Shown here: positions 36,801 to 48,800 of the stretch, one piece after another
Position numbering within the stretch: the stretch's first letter is position 1
Layout of the letters: each line of letters begins with the position of its first letter
Source of the DNA: Massilia sp. NR 4-1
GTDB taxonomy: Bacteria > Pseudomonadota > Gammaproteobacteria > Burkholderiales > Burkholderiaceae_D
Reading direction: 5' to 3'
Length of the DNA: 64,000 bases
Assembly: GCF_001191005.1 (NCBI RefSeq)
Contig: NZ_CP012201.1
Location: 1,488,001-1,552,000 of the forward strand
Program-made: the position numbers and the translations under genes
Notes under the pieces: model-generated
The model's database searches: none
The model's input: only the letters and a program-made list of their open reading frames with translations
What the model was told of the DNA's origin: nothing

Positions 36801-39800
36801 CATACGGCAGCATGAGCGCAGCTCCTGGCGCAGCTACCAGACCGACAGCCGCTTGCAATGCTGTATCCAGCAAAGCAGGATGCAGGGCGAAGCCCTTCAG
36901 CGACGCGCCATCAGGCAAGGAAATACTCGCCAATGCAAGCCGCTCGCCGGTCAATACCTCCTTCAAGCCACGGAAGCTGGCGCCATACTGAATACCAAGC
37001 TGGCCGAAGATTCCATAGCACTGCTCTCCACTCAGGCGGCCAAGCGTGCATTTCGCGCGCAAGGCCTCCAGCTCGTGGCTGGCAGTGAGGTTCGTGGCCG
37101 GCGCGAGAGTTCCTTCACTGTAGACGGAAGGACTGCCTTCTTCGTCTTCGCTATAAATCTCGAAACCGATCTCGCCCTGCTCCCCTGGATACAAAGCCAG
37201 ATGCAGATCGGGACCATCGGCGCCCACCTGCACTGGACGAGACCAGACCACGTTCCGCAAGCGCAGCGGCTGCGCTTCATCCATGGCCTCCTTGGCTGCA
37301 AACAGCGCCATTTCAAGCTGCGCCACACCCGGCAGCACGGCATTCCCTCTGATGCGGTGATCGGCCAGGAAGAACTCCGTACCGCTAAAGCGGCTGCTGA
37401 AGCGCTGCACGGAAAGGCGCGAGGTATTCCTGTGAACCAGTGGATGCAGCAGCGTTGCTGCCGCAGCATGGCCTGCCGCACCGGCATTGATCCAATACCG
37501 TTCACGCGCAAACGGATACGTTGGAAGACTGATACGGCGGGGAGCCGGCGCATTTCGCGGATAAAGCTGCCGCCAATCGAAGGCCAGGCCTTTCACCCAC
37601 AGATCCAGCAGCTTGCCGAACTTGCCTTTTTCAATCCAGGCGCCGATGGCCGCCGACATATCATCGTCGCTGGCCAGAACATCCAAGGCATCCGGGCCGC
37701 GTTTGACCAGGCCTCGATACGCACCTTCCGGCAGGCCACCGCCTTCGACAATAGCCTGCAGCTTTTCGCGCAGCTCTGCAATCGAATGGACGACAAGGGC
37801 CAACCGCGCCTCCATCGCCTCCCGGCCGACTTGCAGGGTGTAGGCCAGATCGGCCAGCGCTACCCCATCCGCGGCGGCCAGCAGTTGCAGCACCTGTTCC
37901 TTCAACCTTTCCTCGCTGCGAGCCGACAGCACAATCAACGCAGGTTCACCGGATGCCGCAACCTCGCCTGATGGCACGGCGTATTCCTCGATCACGATAT
38001 GCGCGTTTGCGCCGCCCGCACCGAAGGACGAAACGCCAGCCCGGCGCGGCAATTCGCGCTGTTCCACGCCCGTTCCCGCCACAGGGCGCGGCCAGTCCGC
38101 CAGCTCCTGCTGCACGACGAACGGCGTATTCGCGAAATCAATATTTGGATTCAGCGAATGCGAATGCAGGCTGGGAACCAGTTTTTGGTGCTTCAACTGC
38201 AGCAGCACCTTGGTCACGCCGGCAATGCCGGCGGCGCTTTCGCAATGGCCGATATTCGATTTGGCCGAACCAATGGCGCAGAACTGCTTATCCTGCGTCC
38301 AGTGCTCGAAAGCCTGGGACAGGCCGGCAATCTCGATCGGATCACCCAGGCTGGTCCCCGTGCCGTGGGCTTCGATGTAGCTGATGCTGCGCGCATCGAT
38401 ACGCGCTTCGCGCAAGGCGCTTTCGATCACTTCGGCTTGCGCGCCAGGATTCGGCACCGTATAGCCATTCGTTTTGCCGCCATGATTGACGGCACTGGCC
38501 TTGATCACGCCGTAAATATGGTCGCCATCCACGATGGCCTGCGCCTTCGATTTGAGCAGCAGCGCGCCAACACCCTCGCCCGGCACATAGCCTTCGCCAC
38601 CTTCGCCGAAGCTTTCGCAGCGTCCTTTGGCCGAAATGAACTTGCCTTGGGCGAGCAGAAGATATTTATTAGGATGCACCGACACATTCACGCCGCCCGC
38701 CACGGCCACCGCGCAATCGCCGCGCCGCAGGCTTTGTACCGCCAGATGAATGGCCGTCAGCGAGGACGAACACATGGTGTCGACCGCCATGCTGGGGCCA
38801 TTGAAGTTGCAGAAGTAGGAAATACGGTTGGCAATCGAGGCGGGGCTGCTGGAGATGGCGATCTGCCGTCCCAGTGCCTGTTCCTGCGCCCCATAAAGCT
38901 GGTATTCGCCATACATCACGCCGACAAATACGCCGGCCTTGCCCTTCCCGCCCGCCACCGTTTCACGCGTGTAGCCAGCGTCTTCCAGCGTGGCATGGAC
39001 GCATTCAAGGAACAGGCGCTCTTGCGGGTCCATCAACTCCGCCTCGCGCGGCGAAATATTGAAGAACAGCGGGTCGAAGCTGTCTACGCCATCGATAAAG
39101 CCGCCCCATTTGCTGTAAGTCTTGCCGGCGGCATTGCGGTCGGCATCGAAATACAGGTCGTGGTCCCAGCGTTCAGCCGGAATCTCGCCGATGCAATCCT
39201 TGCCTTGGCTGAGGTTCGCCCAAAACTCTTCGATATTGCGGGCCTTGGGATAGCGTCCCGCCAGGCCGATGATGGCAATGTCCTCATCGTTACGTGCACG
39301 GCCTGCTTCAAAGCGGCGTCCCGTGGCAGGTGAAGCTTTTGTGGCTTCGGCCCTGATCAGCGGCGCAGCAATGGCCCGTTGACCATCCAGCAGCTTGCGC
39401 AGCACTTCCCCATGCTTTTTCAGGAAGTAGCCGCTCAACGCCACAATGCTGCGGTACTCATAGAACAGGGTCGTGGAGAGTGGACCGAAGACCTTCTCCA
39501 GGCTGCGGGTCAGATCCATCACCATCACCGAGTCGATGCCATAGGCTTCAAGCTGGGACTTCACATCGATTTTCTCGGCCGGGAGCTTGAGGACGGTGGA
39601 AAGCAGACGCGCAAGATAGCGCTGCGTTTTCTCCTGCAAATCATCCCTTGCCGCTACCGGGATTTCGAGCGCAGGCACACTGGATTCCTCCGGCTTGGAT
39701 GCGGTGGGCGCGGCTCGCAGCTCAAGTCCGGCTATCCTCACGCAGACCTTGCCTTCGTCATCGCATAGATCGATATCGAATTGCTGGATTGCTTCGCCAG

Positions 39801-42800
39801 CCGCGCCAGCCTGGCGCTGCACCACGGCCCACATGCTGCCGCTGCAAGAGGCCAGAATTGTTAATGATCCCAACATATATGGCAGCATTGCCATCGATGC
39901 TTCAGGCACCAGTGCAAGGCCCGCCGTGGCCTGCAGTGCTGCGTCCAAAACTCCTGGATGCAGGATGAAGTTCTCCGCACCCGCCAGCTTCGGCGCGCAA
40001 ATTCGCGCAACGGCCAGCGCCTCTCCTAGCAATATTTCGGCCACACCCCGGAAGCTGGAACCATACTGGATGCCAATACGGTCAAACAGTTCATAGCACT
40101 GCTGCTGGTCCAGAGAATGCAGCGAACATAGCGCGCGCAGCGCCGCCAGGTCATGGGAAGCATCCAGTTCTTCCGCCAAGGCCAGCACGCCATCGCTGTA
40201 AATGACCGTTTCTTCAATGCCTTCGCTATAGATTTCGAAGCCGATTTCGTTCCGGTCCTGAGGCGTCAGCGCGATATGCAGCTCCAGTCCCTTTTCATCC
40301 ACCGAGGCGGGACGGAGCCAGCTTACGTCCCGCAAACGGAACGCCTGTTGCACCGTGGCCGCCTTACCTGCCGCGAACAGCGCCATTTCCAGCTGCGCGA
40401 CGCCTGGCAGGATGGCATGGCCATGGACCTTGTGATCGTTGAGGAAGAACTCGTTTCCATTGAAATAGCTGCTGAAACGCTGTACGGCAAGGTTGGACGT
40501 GTTGGCATGGACCATGGGGTGCAGCACTGCGGCCATTGGCCCCGTCGCCATCGCGGCACTGGTCTCAATCCAGTACCGTTCACGGGCAAATGGATAAGCC
40601 GGCAGGCTGATACGGTGCGGCTTGCGGGCCGCTTGCGCATGCAAACGGCGCCAATCGAAGGCAAATCCCTTCACCCACAGTTCCAGCAGCTTCCCGAATT
40701 TCCCTTTCGCCAGCCACGCATCAACGGTACTGGACATATCGTCGTCGCCTGAAAGGCCGCCCATAGCGTCCTCGTCGCGTCTTGCCTGGCCTTGATAAAC
40801 GTCTTCCGGCCAGGTTTCGTCCGCTGCGATGGCTTGCAGTTTTGTCCGCAATTCGTCAACGGAATGGACAAGCAGGGCAAGTCGCTCTTCCAGCGCTTCA
40901 CGTCCCACCTGCAGGGTATACGCCAGATCGGCCAGGTCGACATCGGCCGGGCTGGCGACAGCGGCCAGCAGCAGCCGTACCTGCTCCTGCAGCCGTGCCT
41001 TGTCGCGCGCCGAAAGCAGTACCAGGGCTGGAGCGCCCGCCACCGAACGGTCCATAGCTGGCGCAATGTATTCTTCAATCACCACATGGGCGTTGGCGCC
41101 GCCGGCTCCGAAAGAGGAAATACCTGCAATACGCGGAAGTTCGACACCATTCTTTTGCACGCAAGGCCATGCAGCCAACTCTTGCTGTACCACAAACGGC
41201 GTTGCCGCGAAATCGATATTCGGATTCAGCGAGCGGGAATGCAGGCTTGGCGCAAGCTGCCGGTGCTTCATCTGCAGCAGAACCTTGCTCACGCCCGCGA
41301 TGCCGGCCGCGCTTTCGCAGTGGCCGATATTCGATTTGGCCGAGCCAATGGCGCAGAATTGCTTGTCACCGGTCCAATTCTGGAAAGCTTTGGAAAGACC
41401 TGCAATCTCGATAGGGTCGCCCAAGCTGGTGCCGGTTCCGTGGGCTTCGATGTAGCTGACGTCGCGCGCATCCACGCCACCTGAGCGCAAAGCCTTCTCG
41501 ATAACCTTGGCTTGCGCGTTCGGATTCGGCACCGTATAGCCGTTGGTTTTGCCGCCGTGGTTGACCGCTGTTGCCCGGATCACGCCGTAGATATGGTCGC
41601 CGTCGGCGATGGCCTGCGCTTTAGGCTTGAGCAGTACCGCACCCACACCCTCGCCTGGAACATAGCCTTCGCCGCCTTCGCCAAAGCTCTCGCATCGCCC
41701 TTTGGCGGATACGAACTTACCTTCGGCCAGCATCAGGTATTTATTCGGATGGATCGATACATTCACGCCGCCCGCAACCGCAACAACGCAATCGCCGCGC
41801 TGCAGGCTCTGAACCGCCAAATGAATGGCCGTCAGCGACGAAGAGCACATCGTATCCAGCGCCATGCTCGGACCACTGAAGTTGCAGTAGTAGGATATGC
41901 GGTTGGCGATCGACGCCGGGCTGTTGAATAGACCGATATTGTTGCCGCGTGCCTGTTCCTGCGCTCCGTACAGCTGGTATTCCTCGTACATCACGCCGAC
42001 GAACACGCCAACTTCACCCTCACCTTCGCCCGCTACGTTCCCACGCGTGTAGCCCGCATCCTCCAGCGTGGCGTGCACGCATTCCAGGAAGAGGCGCTCT
42101 TGCGGGTCCATGCGTTCGGCTTCACGCGGCGAGATATTGAAGAACAGCGGATCGAACAGATCGACGCCGTCCATGAAGCCGCCCCACTTGCTGTACGTCT
42201 TGCCAGCGGCATTGCGGTCGGCATCGAAATACAGCTTGTGGTCCCAACGGTCGGCGGGAATCTCGCCGATGCAGTCCCGGCCCTGGCTCAGATTGGCCCA
42301 GAATTCCTCGATATTGCGGGCCTGCGGATAACGGCCAGCCAGGCCAACGATGGCGATTTCGTCGCTTTTCCCGCTGACTGTGGGTGCGAGCGGAACCCGC
42401 AGACTGTCCCGCGGGCCGATGTTCGCTGGAGCGGCATGGCTTGGCGCCACAGCCACCGGCGCGCTGCGGCCTTCGCCCAGCAGCGGAACCAGGACAGCGG
42501 CATGCTGTTGCAGGAAGTATCCACTCAGCGCGTCGATAGTCTGATATTCGAAGAACAAGGTTTTAGGCAAGGAGCCAAACACTTTTTCCAGCGCGCGGGT
42601 CAGATCAAGGACGAGGATGGAATCGATGCCATAGGACTCCATCTGCGCTTGTGGATTAATGCGCTGCACCGGCAGCTTGAGCGCGGCGGACAGCAGACGC
42701 ACAAAGTAGCGGCTTGCTTTTTCTTCCAGATTCTCGGATATCGGCATGGCTTTTTCTCTTTGATTTTCCGTCCGTTGCGGCGGACGGCCTTGCAGAATTG

Positions 42801-45800
42801 AGTTCATGCGCTCGGCGTCGCCATTTACCAACAGCACCTGCGGCGCGCCGCTGGCCAATGCCATGGCCAATCCCGCGCTGCCATCGGCTGTGTTCAAAGG
42901 CTTCATGCCGAAATGTTCAAGCAAATGCTGGCGCGTGGCGGCATCGACCTGCATACCACCCTCCTCCCACAGCGGCCAGTTGATCGACAAGCTGCGCCCG
43001 TGGCGCTTCCCTTGAGCCACCAGCTCGTTGCGGTAATGGGCGAAGCTATCCATGAAGGCATTCGCCGCCGCGTAGTCCGCCTGCCCGATATTGCCGATCA
43101 CGCCAGACAGTGAGGAGAAACAGATGAAGCAGTCCAGCGCAATGTCACGGCTGGCCTGATCGAGATTCACAGTCCCGGCAACTTTGGCACGCAGGACTTC
43201 ACGCAGTTGCTGCCGCGTTTTCCTGAGCAGGAAGCTGTCGCGAATCACGCCAGCACTGTGGATGATGCCGTCCAGCCCTTCATGCTCCTCTTGAATGCCG
43301 TGAACAAGCTGTGTGACTGCCTCAGCGTCGCCGGCATCCAGCTGACGGTACTGCACAACAGCGCCCAGGGCCTCAAGTTCACGGATACTGGCGCGTATGG
43401 CGTCGTTCATCGGTGAACGTCCGGCCAGGACCAGGGTGACTCCGCTCGCAGCGCTGGCGATATCGCGGGCAAAGATCAGGCCCAGGCCACCGGCGCCGCC
43501 TGAAATCAGATATACCCCGTGGTCCTTCCATTGCGCCGAGCCGCTTGTCGCCAGCTCGTGCCAGCCGCGAATCATGCGCTCGCCATCGCGGTAGCGGATT
43601 TGCCTGTCCACGCTGGCGCGGTTCTCCAGCAGGACAGATGCCAGGTCCTGGCCCTGATCGAACTCGATTACCTGGCCTATGAGGCGCGGATTTTCCTGTT
43701 GCGCGGTTTGCAGCATGGCACCCAGACCACTCAAGGTCTGGAACGCACCCTGTCCAGGTACGGCCAGCTGAATCAGGGATGCTCCGGTCTCGCTGCCCAG
43801 GGCCTGCAAACGCTCCAAAAGGACATGCGCGGCTGATTCGAAGGAAGCGGCAACATCAACGCCAGCAGGCAAAAGCTGGCAGTCCGCATCCGGCAAGCGA
43901 CTGCGGATCGCGGCCGCATCGGACTCCGCGACGCCATACAGTAGAACAAGGTGCTGTGCATATGCAGTGCCGGTGCTTTCCATCAGCACTGGCTGCGCAT
44001 GCCAGGCAGGCTGCAGCAAGGTCGACGCTACGGAAGCACGCTTGCCGCCGCCTTGAGCCGCGCGCAGGCTGAACTCGCGGATATGGATACATGCCTGGCC
44101 GTCGTCGCCACACAGGTCGATATCAAATTTCTGCACCGCGTCGCCTGCGGCGCATCCCCGGCTCCGCTGCACCACGACCCACATGCCGCCGGCTGGCGGC
44201 TGCAGGATATCCAGCGATCCAAGGGCGAACGGCAGCATCAGTTCAGCACCGCCGAGCAAACCGGCGGACGCCTGCAAGACGGCATCGAGCAAGGCGGGGT
44301 GCAGCGTGAAGTCCTGCAAGGAATCCAGCACGACGGGCGGCAACTCAATGCGGGCCAGCGCTGATTCATCACCGGCCAGCAGCTCGCCCAGCCCTTGGAA
44401 ACTTGGACCATAATGCAGCCCCATGCGCTCAAACCACGCATAGCACCCAGCGCCATCCATCCGCCGGCGCGTGCAATGCGCACGCAAGGCCTCAATGTCA
44501 TGCACAGCTGCCGCAACGGATGCGCCGGCCGGCTCCACCAGGCCTTGGCTGAATATGGCGCCTTCACCGCTTGGGCCAGCATCCTGCACTTCAAAGGCCA
44601 AAGCCTGTCCTTCGGCAGGACGAAGCGCAATATGCAGGTGCAGCCCGCCAGCTCCCGCAATGGCAGGACGCGCCCAGACTACATTCCTGAGCCGCAGTCC
44701 GTGGCTGCTCCCGGTTGCCAGCTTGCCCGCATGCAGTGCCATTTCAAGCTGCGCGGCACCGGGTAGAACACGTTCGCCGCGCACTACATGATCGGCCAGG
44801 AAGAATTCACCGCCATCAAAGTCGCTGCTGAAACGCAGGCCTGAAACATTCGAGCAGTTTTGCTGTACCAGGGGATGAAGCACCGCGCTGGAACCGCCCG
44901 TCTGCCGGCCATGGCCTACGTCGATCCAGTAGCGCTCCTGCGCAAACGGATAGGTCGGCAGGCTTACCCGGTGCGGCTTGCGGCCGCCATACAGTGGCAG
45001 CCAGTTGACGTCGCGGCCATTGACCCACTGTCCCAGTAAGCTGTCAAGATCCATGGACGAATCGGAGCCATGGGGACTGGAATCCTTGCCGCGCTTTGCC
45101 TGGCCGAGCAGGATCGCATGGCCCTGAAGTGTCCCATGCACAAAACCAGCCAGCTTCTCGCACAGCTCACCGAACGAAGCCACTACAAAGGCCAGCCGTT
45201 CCCCCATCGCTTCCCGTCCGGCCTGCAAGGTATAAGCCAGATCGGCCAGCGCAACATCTTTTTGAACTTGTGGGGAGCTTACGAAGTCCAGCAACTGGCG
45301 CGCCTGCTCTAGCAAGCGTTCCTTATTCCGCGCCGACAGCACAAGGCCTACCGGGCCAGCCGGCGCATGCTCCAGGCGCGGCGCAGCGATATATTCTTCC
45401 AGCACCACGTGCGCATTGACGCCGCCGAAGCCGAACGAGCTTACGCCGGCGCGGCGCGGGATTTCCCTGCCGTCCGCATCGCGCAACGCAGTCCATTCGC
45501 CCGCCTCCTGGACCACGTAGAAGGGGCTGGATTCCAGGTCGATATACGGATTCAGTTCAGCGCTATGCAAGCTTCGAACCAGTTTCTTATGCCGCATCTG
45601 CAGCAGCACCTTCATCACACCGACCACTCCGGCCGCCAGTTCCAGATGGCCAAAGTTCGTTTTGGCCGAACCCAGGCCGCAGTGGTGCGATTCGACGCGC
45701 GCGCGAGCCGTATCGTATAGATGTTTGAAGGCCGCCTTCAGGCCGTTGATCTCAACCGGATCGCCAAGGCTGGTTCCCGTGCCGTGCGCTTCGATGTAAG

Positions 45801-48800
45801 TCACCGTGCGCGGATCGATGCCGGCATCCTCGTACGCCATGCGCACCACAGCAGCTTGCGCCTTCGGATTCGGCGCGGTCAGCGAGTTGGCGCGGCCGCC
45901 ATGGTTTTCCGCCGTACCGCGTACCAGGCCATAGATATGGTCGCCGTCGCGCTCCGCGTCGCCCAGGCGTTTGAGCACGAGCATGCCGGCACCCTCGCCG
46001 CGCACATAGCCGTTCGCCGCGCTGGAGAAGGTCTTGCAGCGTCCATCCTCGGCCAGCATGCCAGCCTTATTGAAGCTGATATGAAGGTCGGGATTGACGA
46101 TGGCGTTCACGCCACCGACCACCGCCACGCCGCATTCGCCGCGCTGGATGGCCTGAACACCGCGCCGCAAGGCCACCAGTGAACTGGAGCAGGCGGTTTC
46201 CACCGGCTCGCTGGGCCCGTGGAAATCAAGGAAATAGCTCATGCGATTCGGTCCAACCGATGCCACCGACCCGGTCGAGGAGTACCCTTCAATAGCCTTA
46301 CCCGAGCGCCGCACGCGATCCGCGTAACCGCTGGCGATCGTTCCGATAAAGAGTGCCGTATCGCTGCCCGACAGCGCCGAACCGGCATACCCGGCATCCT
46401 CCAGCGCCTTCCAGACATGCAGCATCATCAGCCGCTGCTGCGGATCCATCAGTTCCGCTTCCTTGGGCGAGATACCGAAGAACAGCGGGTCGAAGTCGGC
46501 GATACCGTCGATAAAACCGCCCCATTTGTTATTGCATTTGTTCTCTTCCAGATTGGGATCGCCATAGATGGCTTTCCAATCCCAGCGGTCGCCCGGAATC
46601 TCGCCGATACAGTCCCGGCCCTCGTCCAGTACGCGCCAGAACGCGTCCATATCGGGCGCCATCGGGAACTGGCCACTCATGCCGATGATGGCGACAGCTT
46701 CCTTGGTTTCCTCGCGCAGCCGCGGCGCAGGCTCCGGGTTCGCATGCTGTACCGGCGCTGGTTCAGGAGCGTGCGTATCGAACAGCGGGCGCCGCTCCTG
46801 GGCAAGGAATTTTGCCAGCCCATCCAGCGTTGGGTATTCAAAGAAGATGGTCGGCGCGAGGCCAACTCCGTATTCATCGTTGAGCGAGTTGCAGAAGCTG
46901 GTCAGCGTAATGGAGTCGAAACCGTATTCGCTCCACTGGGTGTCGCCATCGATATCCTGCTCTGCCACTTTCAGGGTGGCCGAGACACTGGCCGTCAGCA
47001 GGCCCTTGATATGGCCTTGCAGATCGGTGGCACTGAGAGGAACTGGTTTGGACATCCTGGCCACGGCTGCCGGCGCTGTTGCGATAGGCGGCCGCGCCAC
47101 AGCGGCATTCTCTTTCCAGTGCCGCTCCCTGGCAAATGGATAGGTCGGCAGGCTGATACGCGATGGGCGGCTTGGGCCATCTGCCGCATGCAGGGCGTTC
47201 CAATCCAGCGCAAAGCCTCGGCTCCAAAGTTCGCCCAGTTTATCCAGCTTGGCCTTGGCGAACCATGCGGCCACGATACTGTCCATATCCTCATCGCCGG
47301 CAAACAGGCTGAAAGCCTCCTTGTTTTTCTTTGCTTGACCGCGATATACGCCATCGACCTCGCTTTCGCCATCGGCGACGGCATTCAGCTTCCTGCGCAG
47401 AACGTCGAGAGAGTCCGCCAGAATGGCCAGACGCTCTTCCATCGCTTCGCGCCCGGCTTGCAAGGTGTAGGCGATATTCGCCAACGTCATTTGCGGTTCG
47501 ATACGCTCCGGCGCAATGGCGGCCAGAAGACGCTGAACACGTTGCTGCAGGCCTCCTTCGGTACGGGCTGAAAGCACTACCAGTGCCGGTCCGGACGATG
47601 CCTGGTCAAACGGCGCAGCGATGAATTCCTCGATAATCAGGTGGGCATTGGCGCCACCCGCTCCGAACGACGAGATGCCCGCGATACGAGGCTGCTCGCT
47701 GCGCCGGCCATCGATTTCCACCTGCGGACGTTTCCAGGCGGCGAGCTCCCGCTGCAATGCGAATGGGGACTTGCCAAAATCGATATCCGGGTTAAGCACG
47801 GCCGCGTGCAGGCTTGGAACCAGCGTCCTATGCTTCATCTGCATCAGCACCTTGCTGATCCCAACCATGCCGCTCGCGCTTTCGCAGTGGCCGACATTGG
47901 ACTTCGCGCTACCCAGGGCACAGAACTGCTTATCCTCCGTCCAATTGCGGAATGCCTTGCTTAAACCGGCAATTTCGATCGGGTCGCCCAAGCTGCTGCC
48001 CGTACCCTGCGCTTCCAGATAGCTTATGCTGCGGGCGTTGATGCCGGCGCGCTCCAGCGCATCCGCCACCAATTGCGCCTGCTGGTTCGGGTTGGGCACC
48101 ATATAGCCGTTGGTCTTGCCGCCGGCATTGACCGCGCTGCCTTTGATGACGCCATAAATATGATCGCCATCTTCGATCGCGCGCTGCAATGGCTTGAGAA
48201 CGATCGCCCCCACAGCTTCGCCATCCACAAAGCCATCGCCATCGGCGGCGAAGGACTTGCACTTGTCGCCGCTGGACAGCATGGTCATCGCCGCCAGTTC
48301 CACCAATTGGTCCGGAGCGACAATCAGATTGACGCCGCCGGCCACGGCGACTTCGCTTGAGCCGCTGCGCAGGCTTTCCAACGCCAGATGCACCGCCGTC
48401 AGCGATGAGGAGCAGGCTGTATCCACCGCCATGCTCGGCCCCTGGAAGTTGAACAGCCAGGAAGTACGGTTGGCTATGGACCAGAAGCGGCTGCCAGCGC
48501 CATAGTGCTCATTCATCGCCCCCACAAAAACGCCAACCTTGCGGCTTGCGCTCAAACCGGCCGGCGTGTATCCCGCGTCTTCGATACTGCTATAGGCCTC
48601 CTGCAGGAAAAGGCGTTCCTGCGGACTCATGGCCTCTGCCTCGCGCGGCGAGATATGGAAGAAACGCGCATCGAAGCAGTCGATATCGTTGAGGAAGCCG
48701 CCCCATTTCGTATAGGTCTTGCCGGGACTGTCCTTGGCCGGATCGAAATAGCGGCTATGGTCCCAGCGGTCCGTCGGAATCTCGCCGATGCAATTGCGGC

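Noticed and set aside
36367..37971. 534-codon plus-strand frame inside the giant PKS
   Set aside because: It lies opposite KS/DH/KR-coding sequence of module 6 and has no motif of its own.
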